A stretch of DNA of 9,186 bases, taken from positions 1 through 9,186 of the forward strand of contig JACMMY010000120.1 in assembly GCA_014378805.1 (NCBI GenBank). Reading direction: 5' to 3'. Below are positions 6,357 to 9,186 of this stretch, one piece after another. Every line of letters begins with the position of its first letter. The first letter of the stretch is position 1. The notes beneath the pieces were generated by a model. The model saw only the letters and a list, made by a program, of their open reading frames with translations, made no database searches and was not told the DNA's origin. The position numbers and the translations under genes are program-made. Origin of the DNA: Moraxellaceae bacterium. Lineage in GTDB: Bacteria > Pseudomonadota > Gammaproteobacteria > Pseudomonadales > Moraxellaceae.

Positions 6357-7385
6357 TTAGAAAAAACGTTTAAGATCCATGTTTTTATACATGCCAGCAA
6401 CATCATTACTGTAGCCATTAAACATCAATGTTTTACGTCGATTTTGATTGAAAAGAGTGCTGGGTAGACGTCGTTCACTTGCCTGAGTCCAACGCGGATG
6501 ATCGACTGTTGGATTAACATTGGCAAAAAATCCATATTCAGTGGGTGCAAGTTTCAACCAAGTCGTCACAGGTGCGCGGTCAGTGAAGGTGATCCGCACA
6601 ATCGATTTGATAGATTTAAAACCATATTTCCACGGCACAATCAGGCGTAGCGGTGCACCATCTTGATCTGGCAAGCTGCGTCCATACAATCCCATCGCCA
6701 TCAAGGTCAAAGGATTCATGGCTTCATCCATACGTAAGCCTTCCACGTAAGGCCAAGCAAGGGCTGATCCCTTTTGTGCGGGCAGTTGTTTAGGGTCAAG
6801 TAGGGTATGAAACTCAACGAATTTCGCGTTACTTTTAGGCTGCATACGACGAATTAAGTCGGCGAGAGGGAAGCCCAGCCAAGGAACGACCATTGACCAT
6901 GCTTCCACACAGCGAAAACGATAAATACGGTCTTCTAAGGTGTGAGGCGCAAGAATATCTTCGAGACTATAGGTGCCAGGTTTATCGCACAGTCCATCTA
7001 TTTTCACGCTCCAAGGAGAAACTTTAATCGTTCCTGCATTTTTGGATGGATCAGATTTGTCGGTTCCAAATTCATAGAAATTATTATAAGTGGTGACATC
7101 TGTATAAGGCGTCAGAGGCTCTCCTGTAGGGTTCGAGCTGGCAACTTTGCGGCTGGCGATTTTCTTTTTCAGAAAGTTTGGTGCATCAGGACGGTCAACA
7201 ACAGGGGCATAAGGCAAGGCGAGCGCACTCGCACTCTGCGGTAAAATCAAACTACTTGTTCCCGCGACCACGCTCGCACTGGCGAGACTTGCACTTTTGA
7301 GAAAGATACGGCGATTGATATAGTGAGATTCTGGGGTGATCTCACTGGACGTTGGTGCATTCACATCACGTTTTAGAATGAGCAT
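6357..7385 (-). CDS. msrP: MsrP, Tat-exported molybdopterin methionine sulfoxide reductase
   Basis: MsrP (formerly YedY) is the catalytic subunit that reduces methionine sulfoxide in periplasmic proteins, using a mononuclear molybdopterin centre and electrons from MsrQ. The protein is 342 residues from ATG 7383-7385. The N-terminus MLILKR then SEITPES is family-typical. A twin-arginine signal follows, NRRIFLKSAS with R25 and R26, then a hydrophobic stretch and an ASA cleavage motif (52-54). NNFYEFGTDKSDP (101-113) and YRFRCVEAWSMVVPW are conserved; C159 is the molybdenum ligand. GAPLRLIVPWKYGFKSIKSI (244-263) is also typical. A longer frame begins at 7421, but AGGA (7394-7397) lies 8 bases before 7385 and inside that extension, so the shorter start is chosen. 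msrQ follows 71 bases downstream. Confidence 0.96.
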   Translation of the reverse strand: MLILKRDVNAPTSSEITPESHYINRRIFLKSASLASASVVAGTSSLILPQSASALALPYAPVVDRPDAPNFLKKKIASRKVASSNPTGEPLTPYTDVTTYNNFYEFGTDKSDPSKNAGTIKVSPWSVKIDGLCDKPGTYSLEDILAPHTLEDRIYRFRCVEAWSMVVPWLGFPLADLIRRMQPKSNAKFVEFHTLLDPKQLPAQKGSALAWPYVEGLRMDEAMNPLTLMAMGLYGRSLPDQDGAPLRLIVPWKYGFKSIKSIVRITFTDRAPVTTWLKLAPTEYGFFANVNPTVDHPRWTQASERRLPSTLFNQNRRKTLMFNGYSNDVAGMYKNMDLKRFF

Positions 7386-7393
7386 TTTGGTCG

Positions 7394-7397
7394 TCCT
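7394..7397 (-). promoter_or_regulatory. Ribosome binding site deciding the msrP start
   Basis: Read on the minus strand this is AGGA, 8 bases before ATG 7385. It favours the start at 7385 over the upstream in-frame ATG at 7421. Confidence 0.7.
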
Positions 7398-7409
7398 ATG
7401 CCTGCCAAT

Positions 7410-7432
7410 ATTAACCTTCAATAGTGGTTAAT
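7410..7432. promoter_or_regulatory. Palindrome upstream of msrP, candidate operator
   Basis: A perfect inverted repeat with 7-base arms ATTAACC (7410-7416) and GGTTAAT (7426-7432) separated by 9 bases. It lies 25-47 bases before the msrP start and just downstream of the candidate promoter, a position suited to a repressor site or an mRNA leader hairpin. No regulator gene is in the window. Confidence 0.4.
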
Positions 7433-7442
7433 GTAGCACGAT

Positions 7443-7470
7443 TTAATAGTGATCTTTTATGCGCAGTAAA
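7443..7470 (-). promoter_or_regulatory. Candidate msrPQ promoter
   Basis: On the minus strand TTTACT (7465-7470) and TATTAA (7443-7448) are 4/6 matches to the -35 and -10 hexamers with a 16-base spacer. It is the best pair I see before msrP, but weak. Confidence 0.3.
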
Positions 7471-7610
7471 GACTATTTGGATGTGACTTTGCTGTAATTT
7501 TGATATTGTTTGGTAGGCTGCTGTAACATATATGAGCCGAAAGAGTCTAAGCTTGATTTAGCGATGATTTAAGTCGAATAATAGATTTTTTTTTATACAG
7601 TTTTACATTT

Positions 7611-7650
7611 AAAAACCGCCGTCAAATGATACGCTTAACGGCGGTTTTTT
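7611..7650 (-). terminator. Rho-independent terminator after pssA
   Basis: A strong stem, AAAAACCGCCGT (7611-7622) with ACGGCGGTTTTT (7638-7649), encloses a 15-base loop. On the minus strand it ends in a run of T and lies about 37 bases after the pssA stop. A/T runs on both sides mean it could also act on the plus strand, but no plus-strand gene leads into it. Confidence 0.9.
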
Positions 7651-7686
7651 AGCATCGTGCATGCATAAGCTTGTCAAGAACTGTTA

Positions 7687-8580
7687 TCAGGTAGTGACGT
7701 CGTTATTGATGACAGGCTTCTTTGCTCGTGCTGTCACTGCGGACACAATACCCGATGCGGCGTAGATGATGCCGACAAAGAATAATCCCAATGGAATGTC
7801 GTAGACGATTCCAATAAGTATTAAAACAACGGGCAACATGATCACGAATGGAACGCGTTTTCTATCCATTTCCTTAAAACTAAAGTAGCGAACGTTGCTC
7901 ACCATCAATAATCCTGCAATGACGACGAGGATGGCGTAAACAATCTTCCAACCAAGAATACTAATGTCAATCTTGCTTGGATTGTCGATTCCAACCCAAA
8001 TACCACTGGCGACAACAAGAGCAGCAAGCGGACTTGCTAACCCAATAAAGTAACGTTTATCAACGACCGCAATTTGCACGTTAAAACGGGCTAAACGGAA
8101 TGCAGCACAGGCAGTAAAGATAAACGCACACGCCAAACCAACCCGTCCCAACGGTGACAGTATCCAACTATACGCTAGAATAGCTGGCGCAACACCAAAT
8201 GAAATCATGTCAGACAGCGAGTCAAATTGCTCACCAAACGCACTTTGCGCATTGGTCCAACGTGCTACGCGACCATCTAAACCATCAAACAATGCCGCAA
8301 GGAAAATTGCATAAACGGCTTTTTCAAATTGACCGCCAGTACTGGCAATAATTGAATAAAAACCGCACAGCAGAGCCGCAGTAGTAATCATGTTTGGGAA
8401 TAAATAAATCCCTTTACTGCGTACTTTACTGCCTTCATGGGTCCGTTCTTCTTCGATGATTTCGAAGGTCAATCCATCATGATCATCGTCTTCAGGACTG
8501 TTCGCAAAAGACAGTAAATCAGTTTGTTCCGCTTGATGACGATCAAAGTTTTTATCTGGTGTCGCCACGGTGAACTCCAT
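7687..8580 (-). CDS. pssA: CDP-diacylglycerol--serine O-phosphatidyltransferase (phosphatidylserine synthase)
   Basis: PssA makes phosphatidylserine from CDP-diacylglycerol and serine in the inner membrane, the first committed step to phosphatidylethanolamine. The 297-residue protein carries the complete CDP-alcohol phosphatidyltransferase signature: D99, D102-G103, A106-R107, G116, D120 and D124. An acidic soluble N-terminus (about 1-58) is followed by GIYLFPN at 57-63 and about eight hydrophobic segments (roughly 60-282). RLARFN near 162-167, RYFIGLASP near 176-184 and MVSNVRYFSFKE near 226-237 match the Pseudomonas-type enzyme. It sits 68 bases downstream of rlmJ and is followed by a terminator. 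ATG 8580 has no ribosome binding site, whereas GTG at 8566-8568 (codon 5) has GGAG 6 bases ahead, so the start could be four codons later. Confidence 0.95.
   Translation of the reverse strand: MEFTVATPDKNFDRHQAEQTDLLSFANSPEDDDHDGLTFEIIEEERTHEGSKVRSKGIYLFPNMITTAALLCGFYSIIASTGGQFEKAVYAIFLAALFDGLDGRVARWTNAQSAFGEQFDSLSDMISFGVAPAILAYSWILSPLGRVGLACAFIFTACAAFRLARFNVQIAVVDKRYFIGLASPLAALVVASGIWVGIDNPSKIDISILGWKIVYAILVVIAGLLMVSNVRYFSFKEMDRKRVPFVIMLPVVLILIGIVYDIPLGLFFVGIIYAASGIVSAVTARAKKPVINNDVTT
8575..8578 (-). promoter_or_regulatory. GGAG motif that may set an alternative pssA start
   Basis: Read on the minus strand, GGAG overlaps the first two codons of the longer pssA frame and stands 6 bases before GTG 8568. 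The 20 bases before ATG 8580 have no purine-rich motif. Confidence 0.4.
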
Positions 8581-8606
8581 TAGAATATTAAGTTTGTTAA
8601 TTCAAT

Positions 8607-8635
8607 ACTATACGTAGGAACAGATTAAAATTAAA
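8607..8635 (-). promoter_or_regulatory. Candidate pssA promoter
   Basis: On the minus strand TATAGT (8607-8612, 5/6 match) is preceded at 17 bases by TTTAAT (8630-8635, weak). It lies in the 68-base gap after rlmJ. No terminator is visible for rlmJ, so co-transcription is equally possible. Confidence 0.3.
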
Positions 8636-8648
8636 CAGTAAGCAACAA

Positions 8649-9186
8649 TTACTCACCAACTAACCAACGTACCGCAGCATGTCCACCCTTCTCACTCATT
8701 TTGAGTTGTGGGAATAGCCATTGCAATAGTGTATCTGCATGATCTGCGAATTGGTAAGGTGGGTTAATCACCAATAAACCACAGCCGTTCAAGCCGACAG
8801 GCGTATCATCAGGCCAAACACAGAGTTCACAAATTAGCTGTCTGCGAATCCCAGTCTTTTGCATTTTCTTTTCAAAGCGCTCGATCATAGGACGATCTTT
8901 GATTGGATACCAAACCGCATAGACACCTGTCGGCCATTTTTGATGTGCCGCGGTTAAAAGGTCTACGATTTGTGGAAAGTCTTTACGTTCAAGCTCATAC
9001 GGTGGATCGATCATTACCAAACCGCGTTTTTCTTTCGGAGGAATGACGCCAAATAAGCCTTCATAAGCATCACGTTCATGTAGTCCCAAACGTGTGTCAT
9101 ACAGATAATGATGCAACTGAGTAAACACATCAGGATGCATTTCAAAAGCGGTTGCTCTATCGATGTCGCGCATTTGTTTCAGCGCA
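8649..9186 (-). CDS. rlmJ: 23S rRNA (adenine(2030)-N6)-methyltransferase RlmJ, C-terminal part (5' end outside window)
   Basis: RlmJ methylates the N6 of A2030 in 23S rRNA using S-adenosylmethionine. About 178 residues are visible, against roughly 280 in the family. The frame reads through the window edge (ALKQ before the first Met at 9171-9173), so that Met is internal. Counting from it, the catalytic DPPY motif is at 56-59 in RGLVMIDPPYELERKDF, followed by GVYAVWYPIKDR near 83-94, TGIRRQLICEL near 107-117, GCGLLVINPPYQ near 130-141 and a closing HAAVRWLV, all matching the E. coli protein. The frame is intact to TAA. pssA follows in the same direction. Confidence 0.95.
   Translation of the reverse strand, partial: ALKQMRDIDRATAFEMHPDVFTQLHHYLYDTRLGLHERDAYEGLFGVIPPKEKRGLVMIDPPYELERKDFPQIVDLLTAAHQKWPTGVYAVWYPIKDRPMIERFEKKMQKTGIRRQLICELCVWPDDTPVGLNGCGLLVINPPYQFADHADTLLQWLFPQLKMSEKGGHAAVRWLVGE

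Larger units (their letters stand above)
7386..7686. other. Intergenic region between msrP and pssA
   Basis: About 300 bases without a gene. The msrP-proximal half holds a candidate promoter and a palindrome, and the pssA-proximal part holds the pssA terminator. A run of nine T at 7586-7594 has no strong hairpin before it. I see no coding frame on either strand. Confidence 0.6.

Noticed and set aside
6942..7244. 100-codon plus-strand frame inside msrP
   Set aside because: Antisense shadow; msrP motifs are unequivocal in the other strand.
7586..7594. Run of nine T considered as a terminator tail on the plus strand
   Set aside because: No stable hairpin precedes it, and no plus-strand gene leads into it.

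Overview
The window looks like a chromosomal segment of a moderately AT-rich gammaproteobacterium, probably Pseudomonadales and perhaps close to Moraxellaceae/Acinetobacter. That is an inference: the YgjP-type metallopeptidase, PssA and MsrP resemble, from memory, proteins of that group. Most of the genes are chromosomal housekeeping genes, and no insertion sequence, phage gene, tRNA, rRNA or CRISPR array is visible.

Layout. On the plus strand, 1-464 is the 3' end of dapF (diaminopimelate epimerase), cut by the window edge. After a 444-base non-coding stretch comes a plus-strand cluster of four genes: a circularly permuted type 2 ATP-grasp protein (909-2567), a short alpha-E protein (2564-3163), a transglutaminase-like protein (3160-3939) and, after a 180-base gap, the Anbu proteasome-like peptidase (4120-4860). 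The first three overlap by ATGA junctions and are probably translationally coupled. A strong rho-independent terminator closes the cluster. It is one half of a composite palindrome made of two related hairpin units (4910-4968).

Everything downstream is on the minus strand. It comprises a YgjP/M48-type metallopeptidase (4974-5492), the methionine sulfoxide reductase pair msrQ and msrP (5659-6285 and 6357-7385), pssA for phosphatidylserine synthase (7687-8580) with its own terminator, and the 3' part of rlmJ (8649-9186), cut by the right edge.

How the genes work together. The ATP-grasp/alpha-E/transglutaminase/Anbu cluster is a known conserved association. It has been proposed from comparative genomics to make and process or degrade a peptide or peptide-tagged product, but its substrate and physiological role are not settled. 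It is the most interesting system here, and its alpha-E member is about two thirds of the usual length. MsrP is an exported molybdenum enzyme that repairs oxidised methionine in the periplasm, and MsrQ is its haem-containing membrane electron donor. PssA acts in phosphatidylethanolamine synthesis, RlmJ methylates 23S rRNA, and DapF supplies meso-diaminopimelate for peptidoglycan and lysine.
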